NCBI GenBank assembly: GCA_951812805.1 | Contig: CATOSZ010000003.1 | Location: forward strand, 1,132,557 to 1,196,556 | DNA from: an uncultured Alphaproteobacteria bacterium | GTDB taxonomy: Bacteria > Pseudomonadota > Alphaproteobacteria > GCA-2731375 | Reading direction: 5' to 3' | DNA: 64,000 bases | Part shown: positions 44,358-52,588 of the stretch, in pieces | How positions within the stretch are numbered: position 1 is the first letter of the stretch | Layout: the number at the start of each line of letters is the position of its first letter | Notes under the pieces: model-generated | Databases searched by the model: none | Seen by the model: only the letters and a program-made list of their open reading frames with translations | Told to the model about the DNA's origin: nothing | Translations under genes and position numbers: made by a program

Positions 44358-44834
44358 GGCTCCGCCTTGATCCAGCTCGCGCGGCGCCGGGGGGCGGAGA
44401 CTATCGCGCTCTGCCGGCCGGCCAAGGCCGACGCGGTCCGCGCCTTAGGCCCGGACCATCTGGTGACCGACGGGCCGGGCGGCCTCGCGGGTTTGGGAAT
44501 GCCGGTGAGCGTCGTCGCCGACGTGGTCGGCGGGGAGGATTGGCCGCGATTGATCGAGGCACTGGCCCGCGGCGGGCGCTATGTCGTTTCCGGTGCGATC
44601 GGCGGGCCGATGGTGTCGCTAGATCTGCGCACGCTCTATCTCCGCGATCTCAGTTTCTTCGGCGCGACGGTGGTGCCCTCCGGCGTCTTCGCCGACCTCG
44701 TCGGCTATATCGCACGGGGCGAAATCCGCCCCTTGCTCGCCGCGACCTATCCGCTGCGCGATCTGGCCGAGGCGCAGGCCGCCTTCATCGAAAAACGCCA
44801 CGTCGGCAACATCGTCGTCACGATGGAGCCATAG
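44358..44834 (+). pseudogene. zinc-type alcohol dehydrogenase, 3' part, split by IS21
   Basis: The last 158 codons of the dehydrogenase cut at 41725. After the CGGTGTC duplication the frame reads GSALIQLARRRGAETIALCR, PAKADAVRALGPDHLVTD, then MVSLDLRTLYLRDLSFFGAT and the terminal LAEAQAAFIEKRHVGNIVVT. It completes the Rossmann fold interrupted at ITGASGGV. A free start within it would not give a working enzyme. It converges with the NTF2-like gene (stops 3 bp apart). Confidence 0.88.
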
Positions 44835-44837
44835 CCC

Positions 44838-45248
44838 TCATGCCGGATCGATCGTCACCTCACGTCGGGCGAAGCGCCAGCCCGCCGCCGTACGCTGCAG
44901 GGTATCGCGGTAGACGCCCGTCGCCCGCAGCAGCGCCGTTTCGCCCTGGCCCGCACCATAGGCGTTGAGGTAGCAGGCGAGCGTCGCCCGATCGCCGTCG
45001 ACCTCGATCAGCAGGTTCCAGTTCCAGTGCCGGGCGCGGCCCTGGGCGCGTTCGAAATGGCCGACCGCATAGGCGCGCAGTGCCGCGCTGCCCTGGTGGG
45101 TGCCGCCGCGCGGATCGCCGTCCGGCAGACCGACGCAGGTGAATTCGCCATCCTCGGTGAAGCACTCGGCCCAGCCGTCGACGTCGCCGAAGTCGATGGC
45201 CCAGTTGTAACGGGCGAGCAGCTGGCGGATCTCTTCGTGATCACTCAT
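44838..45248 (-). CDS. NTF2/SnoaL-like small protein
   Basis: A 136-residue cone-shaped NTF2-fold protein: IRQLLARYNWAIDFGDVDGW, AECFTEDGEF, ARHWNWNLLIEVDGDRATLA, and the terminal GWRFARREVTIDP. Such proteins act as isomerases, dehydratases, lyases or auxiliary dioxygenase subunits (SnoaL, scytalone dehydratase type). It overlaps the PLP-decarboxylase gene by 4 bp (45245-45248), so it is the last gene of a coupled minus-strand operon. The specific role is unknown. Confidence 0.8.
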   Translation of the reverse strand: MSDHEEIRQLLARYNWAIDFGDVDGWAECFTEDGEFTCVGLPDGDPRGGTHQGSAALRAYAVGHFERAQGRARHWNWNLLIEVDGDRATLACYLNAYGAGQGETALLRATGVYRDTLQRTAAGWRFARREVTIDPA

Positions 45249-46456
45249 CGGGTTGTCTCCTCGAAGATGCGGGCCTTGATCGCGGCCATGTCGGCATTCG
45301 GGTTGGCGGCGACGCAGCGCAACCAGGGGGTGCCGTCAATCGCCGTGGTCGACGCGGTCAGCGGCGCCAGCCGGCGGGCCAGCGCGTCGACATCGCCGGA
45401 TTTCGGCCGGAAGACCACCACGCCCGTTTCGGGCGGGGCGAACAGGTCGAAGCCGGGATGCGCGCGAAGCGCTTCCGCGAGGTCGGCCGCGTTGGCCATG
45501 CAGGTCTCGACCCGGGCGGCCAGTCCCTGCCGCCCCCAGGCAAGCAGCGTCGCCAGGAGCGGGACGGCCATCGCGCCGTGGGAGCCCTGGATGCCGACGT
45601 TCGGCACCGCGAGATAGGCGCCGCCGAAGCTGATCGCCCGGTTGGCGGCGGCCGTATCGCGAAACAGCACAAGCGCCGATTCCTTCGGCTGGAAAAACCA
45701 CTTGTGGGCGGAGACGCAGACGGAATCGGCGGCCTCCAGGCCGGCCAACACCTCGCGGTGCCGCGTCGAAAGACGGAGCGGTCCGGCCCAGGCCGCGTCG
45801 ACATGGGTCCAGGCGGCGGCCCCGGCGGCGGCCAGCGGATCGACGGCACCGGTCCCGGTCGTCCCGGCGGTCAGCACCAGGCAGGTCGCCGACAAGTCTC
45901 CGAGCCTGTCGACCTGCAACCGGTCCTGCGCGTCGACTGTGCCGGCCTCGAACGCGAGGCCCAGGATATGCGCCGACTTGGCGATGGAAAGATGCGCCGA
46001 GGGCGAGGCCACCACGCGGCGCACGCCGGCGATATCGCGCGCCGCCCAGAGCGCCGTCAGATTGGCGATCGAGGAGCCGGGCGTCATGTGCCCGCCATCC
46101 ATGGCGAAGACCGGCGCCAGCCAATCCACCACCCGCGCCTCGATGTCGCGTGCCACCGGCGAAATCGCCGGGTGCAGCAGGTTCTGGTTCAGCCGCGCGT
46201 TCCACAGCCAGGCCGCCCAGGTAATCCACGGCGTCGGCGGATCCATATGGGCGAAGGCGCTTGCGTCGTCGAGCCGGGCGGCACCGCCCAGCACCACGGG
46301 CGCCAGCCGGTCGATCACCGTCGTTTCGCCGAGGCCCTTCTCAGGCAACTCCGCCGGCAGCGCGTCCGGCGTGTCGCGGGCGGTGTCGGCCGACAGGGCG
46401 TGGAGCGCCCGGGCGAGGCCGTCCGCGTCGACCGCGAAACTCGGATCCAAAGTCAT
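45245..46456 (-). CDS. PLP-dependent decarboxylase (group II amino-acid decarboxylase-like)
   Basis: A 403-residue fold-type I PLP enzyme. The Schiff-base lysine is K252 after H251 (VSAHKWFFQPKE), and the cofactor Asp is D220 (THVDAAWAG). The pyridine-stacking region is PSAHLSIAKSAHILGL, and GHMTPGSSIANLTALWAARD matches the phosphate-binding loop of aromatic/glutamate/sulfinoalanine decarboxylases. It is somewhat short (403 against about 470 residues) because the C-terminal small domain is compact. Substrate unknown. It sits 7 bp after the amidohydrolase gene and overlaps the NTF2-like gene by 4 bp. Confidence 0.82.
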   Translation of the reverse strand: MTLDPSFAVDADGLARALHALSADTARDTPDALPAELPEKGLGETTVIDRLAPVVLGGAARLDDASAFAHMDPPTPWITWAAWLWNARLNQNLLHPAISPVARDIEARVVDWLAPVFAMDGGHMTPGSSIANLTALWAARDIAGVRRVVASPSAHLSIAKSAHILGLAFEAGTVDAQDRLQVDRLGDLSATCLVLTAGTTGTGAVDPLAAAGAAAWTHVDAAWAGPLRLSTRHREVLAGLEAADSVCVSAHKWFFQPKESALVLFRDTAAANRAISFGGAYLAVPNVGIQGSHGAMAVPLLATLLAWGRQGLAARVETCMANAADLAEALRAHPGFDLFAPPETGVVVFRPKSGDVDALARRLAPLTASTTAIDGTPWLRCVAANPNADMAAIKARIFEETTR

Positions 46457-46463
46457 GCGTCGC

Positions 46464-47528
46464 CTAAAGACCCAGCAGGCGGGCGGCGTTGCCGCCGAGG
46501 ATGGCGATGCGTTCCTCGTCGCTCAGTTCCGGCGCTTCCAAAATCAGCTCGATCGCCCGGTCGGTCCAGGGATAGGGGTAGTCAGTGCCGACCATGAGCT
46601 GGCCGGCGCCGACTTCGGCGACCAGATGGCGCACGCCCTCGGGGCGGAAGACCATGGTGTCGTAATAGAGCTGCTTCATGTAGTCGGACGGGCATTTCTC
46701 GATCCCGCCGTGCGCGCCGCCGGGACAAAGGTCGGGGCGCACGGCGCAGCCGCGGTCGAAGCGCCCGGCGTAGGAGGGCATGTAGCCGCCCGCGTGCGCG
46801 GCGCAGATCTTCAGCCCCGGAAAGCGGTCGAGCGTGCCCTCGAAGATCAGATGGGCGAGCGCGATGGTCGTCTCCAGCGGATTGCCGATGACGTTGGAAA
46901 GATAGCCGTTGCCCTGGAAACGCTGGGCGAGCTGGCTCGGCGCGCCGTCGCCCTGCGGGTGGATGAAGACGAGGACGCCGAGCTCTTCGACCTTGGCCCA
47001 GAACGGGTGGAAGCGGGGATCGCTCAACTCCGCGCCGGCGACGTTGCCACCGACGGCAACGCCCTTCAGGCCCAGGCGCTTCACCCCGGCCTCGACCTGT
47101 TCGGCGGCGAGATCGGGAAACTGCACGGCAGCACTGGCGAAGGCGACGAAGCGGTCCGGGTTGGCGGCGCAGGCCTCGGCCAGGGCCTCGTTCTGCAGCT
47201 CGATCGTTCGTGCGGCGAGATCGCGATCCTCTATCCCGTACCAGTTCGGATTGATCGACAGGGCCTCCATGTCGATGCCCTGGGCGTCCATGGTGCGCAG
47301 GCGGAGGTCGACCTCGCTGGCCATGTCGAGGTCGGGGCGCATGCCCGGCCCGCCGAGTTCGATCCCGCGCAGGCTGAGCGCTGCGGGCACCGCGCAATGG
47401 GCGTGGATGTCGATGGTGCGGATCCGTTCGCCCCGCACCTCGATGCCGCGCCGCCGCACCTCGCCCTCGGGGCCCGGGCCGGCGGCGCTGAGGCCGCAAT
47501 CGACAAAGACCAATCCATTCTCCGCCAT
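46464..47528 (-). CDS. ACMSD-like amidohydrolase family 2 protein
   Basis: A 354-residue metal-dependent hydrolase/decarboxylase of the aminocarboxymuconate-semialdehyde decarboxylase superfamily. The first metal motif is TIDIHAHCAVP, and other blocks are RTMDAQGIDMEALSINPNWY, HPQGDGAPSQLAQ, GLKICAAHAGGYMPSYAGR and the barrel-end Asp in MVGTDYPYPWTDRA. These fit nonoxidative decarboxylases. ATG 47528 has GGGGGAGGAAG upstream; the frame stays open above it only by reading through the SDR gene out of phase. In this operon it probably removes CO2 from an aromatic or enol acid; the substrate is inference. Confidence 0.87.
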   Translation of the reverse strand: MAENGLVFVDCGLSAAGPGPEGEVRRRGIEVRGERIRTIDIHAHCAVPAALSLRGIELGGPGMRPDLDMASEVDLRLRTMDAQGIDMEALSINPNWYGIEDRDLAARTIELQNEALAEACAANPDRFVAFASAAVQFPDLAAEQVEAGVKRLGLKGVAVGGNVAGAELSDPRFHPFWAKVEELGVLVFIHPQGDGAPSQLAQRFQGNGYLSNVIGNPLETTIALAHLIFEGTLDRFPGLKICAAHAGGYMPSYAGRFDRGCAVRPDLCPGGAHGGIEKCPSDYMKQLYYDTMVFRPEGVRHLVAEVGAGQLMVGTDYPYPWTDRAIELILEAPELSDEERIAILGGNAARLLGL

Positions 47529-47548
47529 GTTCGTCTTCCTCCCCCGGA

Positions 47549-48331
47549 TCAAGCGTTCTTGATGGTGAGCCCGCCGTCGACCGGCAACACCGCGCCATTG
47601 ATATACCCCGCGGCCGGCAGGACAAGCGAGAGGGTGCCGTGCGCGATCTCCTCCGGCTCGGCATAGCGGCGCAGCGGCACACGGCGGCGCGCGAAGATCT
47701 GCTTGTGTTCGTCCTTGATGGCGCTGGTCATCGCCGTGTTGACGGCGCCGGGGCAGATACAGTTGACGGTGATGCCCTCGCGCCCGAGTTCGACCGCCAG
47801 GGAGCGCGTCAAGCCGATCACCCCGTGCTTGGCCGCCGTATAGGCGCTGGTTTCGGGCGTGGCGCCGAGACCCTCGGTCGATGCGATATTGACGATGCGC
47901 CCGCCGCCACCGCGCGCACGCAGGTGCGGCAGCGCGGCGCGAACCGTTCGCGTGTGTGCGGTCAGCAGGATTTCGAGATGACGGGCCCAGATCGCCTCGT
48001 AATCCGCGCCGTCGATTGTCGTGTGCTGGGAAATGCCGGCGTTGTTGACCAGGATATCGAGCCCGCCGAAATGTGCCGCGACCTCGTCGATCACCCGGGT
48101 GATGGCCCCCGCGTCGGCGAGGTCGAGCGGCCACCCCTGGGCAGTGCCGCCGGCCTGGCGAATTTCCGCCACGACCGCCTCGACATTGTCCGCGATGATG
48201 TCGGTGACCGCGACATGGGCGCCCTCATCGGCGAAGAGATGCGCCGTCGCCCGCCCCATGCCCCGCCCGGCGCCGGTAATCAGGGCCACCTTGCCCGCGA
48301 TCGAGCGGCTGAGTGTCGTCAGTCGTGCCAT
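47549..48331 (-). CDS. SDR-family oxidoreductase
   Basis: A 260-residue classical short-chain dehydrogenase. The NAD loop is TGAGRGMG (19-26), the NNAG motif is LVNNAGISQ, the catalytic Ser is in IVNIASTEGLG and the catalytic Tyr/Lys in AYTAAKHGV, ending with NGAVLPVDGGLTIKN. Asp at the end of strand 2 (VTDI) points to NAD(H). The ATG at 48331 has GGGAGG upstream; the longer frame to 48496 runs into the palindrome. It is the first gene of the four-gene leftward operon. Confidence 0.9.
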   Translation of the reverse strand: MARLTTLSRSIAGKVALITGAGRGMGRATAHLFADEGAHVAVTDIIADNVEAVVAEIRQAGGTAQGWPLDLADAGAITRVIDEVAAHFGGLDILVNNAGISQHTTIDGADYEAIWARHLEILLTAHTRTVRAALPHLRARGGGGRIVNIASTEGLGATPETSAYTAAKHGVIGLTRSLAVELGREGITVNCICPGAVNTAMTSAIKDEHKQIFARRRVPLRRYAEPEEIAHGTLSLVLPAAGYINGAVLPVDGGLTIKNA

Positions 48332-48353
48332 GTCCGCCTCCCTTTCCGCCAGT

Positions 48354-48521
48354 CTAGCCCGCCTTTCTCCCCCTCTCCACGGCCTCAGTCGACCTGGGTC
48401 GAGTCGTCTCGGCGAGGTGCGGGCCCGAAGGCGTAGCGGGGCTACGTCGAGGGACCGCGCCTCGCCGAGCGGCCGGCCCAGGTCGACTGACGCCATGGAG
48501 AGGGGGAGAAAGGCGGGCTAG
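48354..48521. repeat. 168-bp nested palindrome (element A)
   Basis: Arms 48354-48379 and 48496-48521 are a perfect 26-bp inverted repeat (CTAGCCCGCCTTTCTCCCCC...). Pairing continues inward through AGTCGACCTGGG / CCCAGGTCGACT and CTCGGCGAGG / CCTCGCCGAG to a central GTAGCGGGGCTAC. It lies between rpoH (3' end) and the SDR gene (5' end), both leftward. Its inner part is about 90% identical, in inverse orientation, to 56293-56400. Outer stems of the two copies differ by paired substitutions. Confidence 0.92.
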
Positions 48522-48556
48522 CGGAGAAGGGAAGCGAGGGGGATCGCCGCCGGGAG

Positions 48557-49399
48557 CTAGTTGGCCGTGTGCAGCATCGCCTGGCGGAACTTCTTCATCG
48601 CCGCCGCCTCGATCTGGCGGATCCGTTCCCGGCTGACGCCGTACTTTTCGCTCAAAGTTTCGAGCGTCGGCTTGTCTTCCGTCAGGTGGCGCTGGGTCAG
48701 GATGTCCCGCTCCCGCGGGTTGAGGCGGGAGAGTGCACCCGGGATCATCGCCCGCCGGCGCGACATTTCATCCGCCTCCAGCGCGTAGCCTTCGGGATCC
48801 TGGCTTTCGTCGACCAGCGAATCCTCGAAGGTCGTGCTGCCGTCGGCGCCGAGCGGCGCGTTCAGCGACTGGTCGGACCGCCCGATACGACCGTCCATCG
48901 AATAGACGTCGGCGAGGCTGACGCCGAGCTGGGTGGCGATCTTTTTTGCCACCTCCGCGGTGACGCCGTCGGCGCCGAGATCGCCGTGCTTGGCCTTCAG
49001 GGCACGCAGATTGAAGAACAGCTTCTTCTGCGCCGCCGTCGTGCCGACACGGACGATATGGGCATTGTGCATGACATACTGGCCGATCGCGGCCCGGATC
49101 CACCAGGTGGCGTAGGTGGAGAAGCGATTGCCCATTTCAGGGTCGAACTTCTCCGCCGCCTGCATCAGGCCGACCGAGCCCTCGGCGATCAGATCGGCGA
49201 GCGGCAGGCCGTAGCCGAGCGAGCCGCGCGCGATCTTCACGACCAGGCGCAGATGGCTGCCGACCAGCTTGTCGATCGCCTCTTCGTCGCGCTCGTCACG
49301 CCAGCGGCGGGCCAGCTCACGCTCCTCCTCCGCGGCGAGCAGAGGATAGCGGGCGATGCGCCGCATGAAGAGATCTACCGTCGTGGCTTTCGTATCCAT
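48557..49399 (-). CDS. rpoH: RNA polymerase sigma-32 factor
   Basis: A 280-residue heat-shock sigma factor. Region 2 has LVGSHLRLVVKIARGSLGYG, LPLADLIAEGSVGLMQAAEK and NRFSTYATWWIRAAIGQYVM. The RpoH box follows as AAQKKLFFNLRALKAKHG. Region 4 is RLNPRERDILTQRHL and LETLSEKYGVSRERIRQIEA. Length and start (MDTKATTVDLFMRRIARYPL) match alphaproteobacterial RpoH. It directs polymerase to heat-shock promoters. A GAGGG site precedes the ATG. It is monocistronic, followed by the large palindrome, which could be its 3' structure. Confidence 0.95.
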   Translation of the reverse strand: MDTKATTVDLFMRRIARYPLLAAEEERELARRWRDERDEEAIDKLVGSHLRLVVKIARGSLGYGLPLADLIAEGSVGLMQAAEKFDPEMGNRFSTYATWWIRAAIGQYVMHNAHIVRVGTTAAQKKLFFNLRALKAKHGDLGADGVTAEVAKKIATQLGVSLADVYSMDGRIGRSDQSLNAPLGADGSTTFEDSLVDESQDPEGYALEADEMSRRRAMIPGALSRLNPRERDILTQRHLTEDKPTLETLSEKYGVSRERIRQIEAAAMKKFRQAMLHTAN

Positions 49400-49690
49400 G
49401 ATGCCCTCACATACCTGTTCTCAACCCTGCCCCATATCCCGGATCGCTGTATCGCCGATCACGGTTAACAAACCATGCGCCGCGCCGCGATCCCGCTTTT
49501 TTGCGGGTTTAAGCCAACACTTTCCCAACTTGACGTTGGTTCCGGAGCCTATCAGATATGGTGAACGCAGCGCGAACATTCAACCCGCCGCATGGGCCGT
49601 CTCACGTCCAAGTGATGTTTGTGGCGCGTCTGATCACAATTGAAAAATCATTTCGTTTCAGTGCGTTATGCGAACGGATCTTTCGCCTGC
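49400..49690 (-). promoter_or_regulatory. rpoH upstream region
   Basis: About 290 bp upstream of rpoH with no supported gene, noticeably more AT-rich than neighbours between 49600 and 49690. On the rpoH strand a short hairpin CCCGC-(A6)-GCGGG occurs at 49492-49507, about 93 bp before the ATG. It could be a leader structure. I do not assign promoter boxes. Confidence 0.4.
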
Positions 49691-49721
49691 GCGACTGACT
49701 GAACAATATTCAGTCAATCGC
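49691..49721 (-). terminator. hairpin downstream of the TauD-like gene
   Basis: TGACTGAA and TTCAGTCA pair around CAATA, extended by GCGA / TCGC with one mismatch. It starts about 25 bp past the stop of the leftward dioxygenase gene (49747) and so may terminate it. There is no strong T-run. Confidence 0.5.
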
Positions 49722-49746
49722 CTCCGGCCCCGGGATCGACACCGTG

Positions 49747-50820
49747 CTAAAGCGCGACGGCACCGTCCGCGCGGCGCGCACGCGGGACCCGGTTGACGCC
49801 CGCCAAAAGTTCCGCCGCCGTCCAGCCGAGCTGCCCGTGGCGACCGATGCCATAGCGGACCACGGCGTCGTCGGAGAACGCCCGCATGTCCTCGATGTCG
49901 AGCCAGATACGTAGCAGCATGCGTTTGCGCGCTTCGTCGGTGACGGGAGCGTGGGCGGGTCGGCCGTGCAGCACCGTGTAGTTCGAGCAGAACTGCACGT
50001 CGCCGGCATGGAAGGGAAACTCGAAGCGGTTCTCGTAGGCGACCTCGTCGAGGATATCCAGGATGGCGCTGTCCTCGGCGCTCATCTCTTCGCCCTTGCG
50101 TTCATAGGCGTTGCGGATCCAGGACCGGTTGTAGCGACAGGAGATCTGGCCGCCCGAATGGGAAAACACCGGGACCCGGTAGCCGGACGTAATCCCCTCA
50201 CCCGGGCCGTGCTCGCCCATGCGGGACCATTCAAAGCCCTGGTAGAGCCGTTCCATCGCCTCGGGCGCGCGGGCCAGCATCTCGTTGTGCACGGTGACGG
50301 AGCTGGCGAGCCAGCTCGGCGGATCGTCCGGCGCCTGCTGCACGCAGAGCAGGGTCACCACATCCATCAGGTCGACATGCAGGCTGGAAACGCGGGGCAG
50401 CCCGACGCCGCGGCTGCCCTGGCTCGGCCGCTTGGCGCCGTCGGTCACATAGTGGATCAGGCCACCCTCGCCGTTCTGGCTGAGCCCGGTGCCGACATGC
50501 TGGCACAGACCCCAATACATGGCGTCGAGGTCGTCGCTGCCATGGCCCTCGACCGGAAAATTCCGCATCAAGGCGAAACCACGCCCGGTCCGCAGATCGT
50601 CGCGCAAGCGCGCCAGCCGCGGCGCCAGGCCCGGCAGCGGGAAATCCGCCGCCGTCACCGCGGCGAGCGGCAGCCCCCGCGCCTTGACCGCCACGAGCGC
50701 CGCCTCCAGCTCCGCCCGCTCGTCCGCCTCGAGCCGATACTCCCACGCTCGCGTCGCCTGCATTTCGGCGCCGGTCCAGGCGCTCGGGTGATCGACCCGG
50801 GCTCGTAGTACGTTGGTCAT
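49747..50820 (-). CDS. TauD/TfdA-family dioxygenase (large type)
   Basis: A 357-residue Fe(II)-dependent oxygenase. The iron motif is H148-x-D150 (SSLHVDLMDVV), the distal His is in NYTVLHGRPAHAP, and the Arg is in RKRMLLRIWLDIEDMR. It is longer than typical TauD because of an N-terminal extension of about 70 residues, as in a subgroup often annotated as TauD-like oxygenases of unknown substrate. The ATG at 50820 is the only good start. It is divergent from the glutathione S-transferase gene. Confidence 0.85.
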   Translation of the reverse strand: MTNVLRARVDHPSAWTGAEMQATRAWEYRLEADERAELEAALVAVKARGLPLAAVTAADFPLPGLAPRLARLRDDLRTGRGFALMRNFPVEGHGSDDLDAMYWGLCQHVGTGLSQNGEGGLIHYVTDGAKRPSQGSRGVGLPRVSSLHVDLMDVVTLLCVQQAPDDPPSWLASSVTVHNEMLARAPEAMERLYQGFEWSRMGEHGPGEGITSGYRVPVFSHSGGQISCRYNRSWIRNAYERKGEEMSAEDSAILDILDEVAYENRFEFPFHAGDVQFCSNYTVLHGRPAHAPVTDEARKRMLLRIWLDIEDMRAFSDDAVVRYGIGRHGQLGWTAAELLAGVNRVPRARRADGAVAL

Positions 50821-50958
50821 GATCTCAGTCTCGCTTCCTCGCCATCCCTTCGACCGCCCGGCGACATTTGCGCCCGACCGTCGCTCGGCCCATCATGGCC
50901 GAAAGGCGGCGGGGGAGACAAATCCCCCGGCCGCAACACAACCTCGGAGGAAGTTCCC

Positions 50959-51597
50959 ATGGCGAAACCCGTCCTGCATGGTCCCGGCTTTTCCACCTAT
51001 GTGCGCACGGCGCGCCTGGCGCTGGCCGAGAAGGGCATCGACTACGATCTGAACGAGTTCAACTTCATCGCCGACGGCGTGCCGGCCGATCACCTGGCGC
51101 GCAATCCCTTCGGCAAGGTGCCGGCCTTCAGCCATGGCGATTTCGAAGTCTACGAGACCGTCGCCATCGCCCGCTATATCGACGAGGCCTTCGAGGGCCC
51201 GGCCCTGCAACCGGCCGACGCCGCCGGCCGTGCCCGGGTCACCCAGGCCTCGGCCATTATCGACAGCTACGCCTATCCGAGCGCCATCACCGGCGTCGTG
51301 ATCCAGCGCGTCGTCGTGCCGATGATGGGCGGCGAGGCCGACGAAGCGGTGATCGCCGAAGCGCTGCCGAAGGCCGCCCAGGCGCTCGGCGTGCTGAACG
51401 CGATGATCGGCGATCGCGCCCATCTGGTCGGCGACGCGCTAAGCCTCGCGGATCTGCATCTGGTGCCGGTCTACGACTACTTCCGCCAGACCCCGGACGG
51501 CCAGGGCGTCCTCGCCGATATGTCCGGCCTGCAGCGTTGGTGGGACGGCATAGCGGCCCGCCCCTCGGTCACCGCAACGACGCCGCAGCTCGGCTGA
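50959..51597 (+). CDS. glutathione S-transferase family protein
   Basis: A 212-residue soluble GST. The N-terminal thioredoxin-like domain has KPVLHGPGFSTYVRTARLAL, NPFGKVPAF (cis-Pro) and YETVAIARYIDEAF (glutathione-binding Glu-Thr). The C-terminal helical domain has HLVGDALSLADLHLVPVYDY. Ser/Tyr of GFSTYVRT is the likely activating residue. GGAGG lies 7 nt upstream of ATG 50959. It converges with the IPNS-like oxygenase gene. Substrate unknown. Confidence 0.9.
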   Translation: MAKPVLHGPGFSTYVRTARLALAEKGIDYDLNEFNFIADGVPADHLARNPFGKVPAFSHGDFEVYETVAIARYIDEAFEGPALQPADAAGRARVTQASAIIDSYAYPSAITGVVIQRVVVPMMGGEADEAVIAEALPKAAQALGVLNAMIGDRAHLVGDALSLADLHLVPVYDYFRQTPDGQGVLADMSGLQRWWDGIAARPSVTATTPQLG

Positions 51598-51616
51598 GCG
51601 GCAGGCACCCGCGTCG

Positions 51617-52588
51617 CTATTTCCGGTAGCTGAAAGACGCGTCGAAGCGGGACTGGATATAGGCACCGACGGTCGTCGGCTCGTACGCCGGCGCCTCGCC
51701 GGCGCGGCAGGCGATCGCCGGGTCGACCACCGTGTCGACGTCGGGGTCGACCGCGACGACCAGGGAATAGCGCTCGAGGCCCGAGGTGTTGACCACCCGG
51801 TGCGGGGTCGAGGCGAAGCCGTCGTTGGTCCATCGGGCCAGCAGGTCGCCGACGTTGATCACCAGGGTCCCCGCAATGGGATGCGCGGTGACCCATTCGC
51901 CGGCCTTGTTCTGCACCTGCAGGCCGCCGACCGAATCCTGGCACAGCACGGTCAGGCAGCCATAGTCGGTGTGCGGGCCGACGCCGAACTGGTCGGCGCC
52001 CATGTCGGGGGTCTGCGGCGGGTAGTAGACGACGGAGGCGCGCGAGATCGGCTGACGGTAATGGGCGACGAAGCTGTCCTCCGGCAGGTCCATGGCGACG
52101 GCGAAGGCGCGCAGCAGCTCGCGGCCCAGCGCGTTGCCCGCCTCCAGCCAGGGATAGAGGCCGGCGCGGAATTCCGGCATGGCGGCCGGCCAGCGGTTCT
52201 TGGCGTGGAAGGCGTTGCCGGGATCGTCGGCCTCGACCTCGATCCCCCAAACGAAGCTTTCCTTGAGGTCGGACTTCACGTCGTCGCGCATGCGGGCCTG
52301 GCCGACGGCGAGAAAGCCGCGATGGCGGTCGTTGACCTCGACCTCCAGCTTGGCTTCCATCGGCTGGGCGAAGAAGCGGCGCGACGCGGCGCGCGCGTCC
52401 TCGATCACCGTGTCGGGAATGCCGTGGTTCGAGACATAGAAGAAACCCACCGTCTCCGCCGCATCGCGCATCGCCGCCGCCACCCGGGCGGCGCCGCCGG
52501 GCTCGCGCGCCAGCAGGGGGCCCGCATCGATCACCGGGATTTCCGAGGCTTCGATCTCGCGCGCGGTGGCATAGCTCATGACCGTCAA
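51617..52588 (-). CDS. isopenicillin N synthase-like 2-oxoglutarate/Fe(II) oxygenase
   Basis: A 323-residue IPNS/DOXC-type oxygenase. The N-terminal DIOX_N domain is IPVIDAGPLLAREP and ETVGFFYVSNHGIPDTVIED. The iron triad is H206, D208 (VGPHTDYGCLTVL) and H263 (STPHRVVN). The RxS motif for 2-oxoglutarate is R273-x-S275 (ERYSLVV). Bacterial members hydroxylate or desaturate small N-containing molecules. It overlaps the CMD-family gene by 4 bp (52585-52588), so it is the last gene of a coupled leftward operon. ATG 52588 and 52579 are both possible. Confidence 0.88.
   Translation of the reverse strand: MTVMSYATAREIEASEIPVIDAGPLLAREPGGAARVAAAMRDAAETVGFFYVSNHGIPDTVIEDARAASRRFFAQPMEAKLEVEVNDRHRGFLAVGQARMRDDVKSDLKESFVWGIEVEADDPGNAFHAKNRWPAAMPEFRAGLYPWLEAGNALGRELLRAFAVAMDLPEDSFVAHYRQPISRASVVYYPPQTPDMGADQFGVGPHTDYGCLTVLCQDSVGGLQVQNKAGEWVTAHPIAGTLVINVGDLLARWTNDGFASTPHRVVNTSGLERYSLVVAVDPDVDTVVDPAIACRAGEAPAYEPTTVGAYIQSRFDASFSYRK

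Noticed and set aside
30524-48331. kynU and the ACMSD-like gene as parts of one kynurenine/quinolinate pathway
   Set aside because: They are 15 kb apart, in unrelated operons, and no tryptophan dioxygenase, formamidase, kynurenine monooxygenase or 3-hydroxyanthranilate dioxygenase is present. The amidohydrolase belongs to a broad superfamily.
48354-48521. Element A as an ordinary rho-independent terminator of rpoH
   Set aside because: It is far longer than needed, lacks a T-run, and has paired substitutions relative to element B. Termination may be one effect but does not explain the structure.
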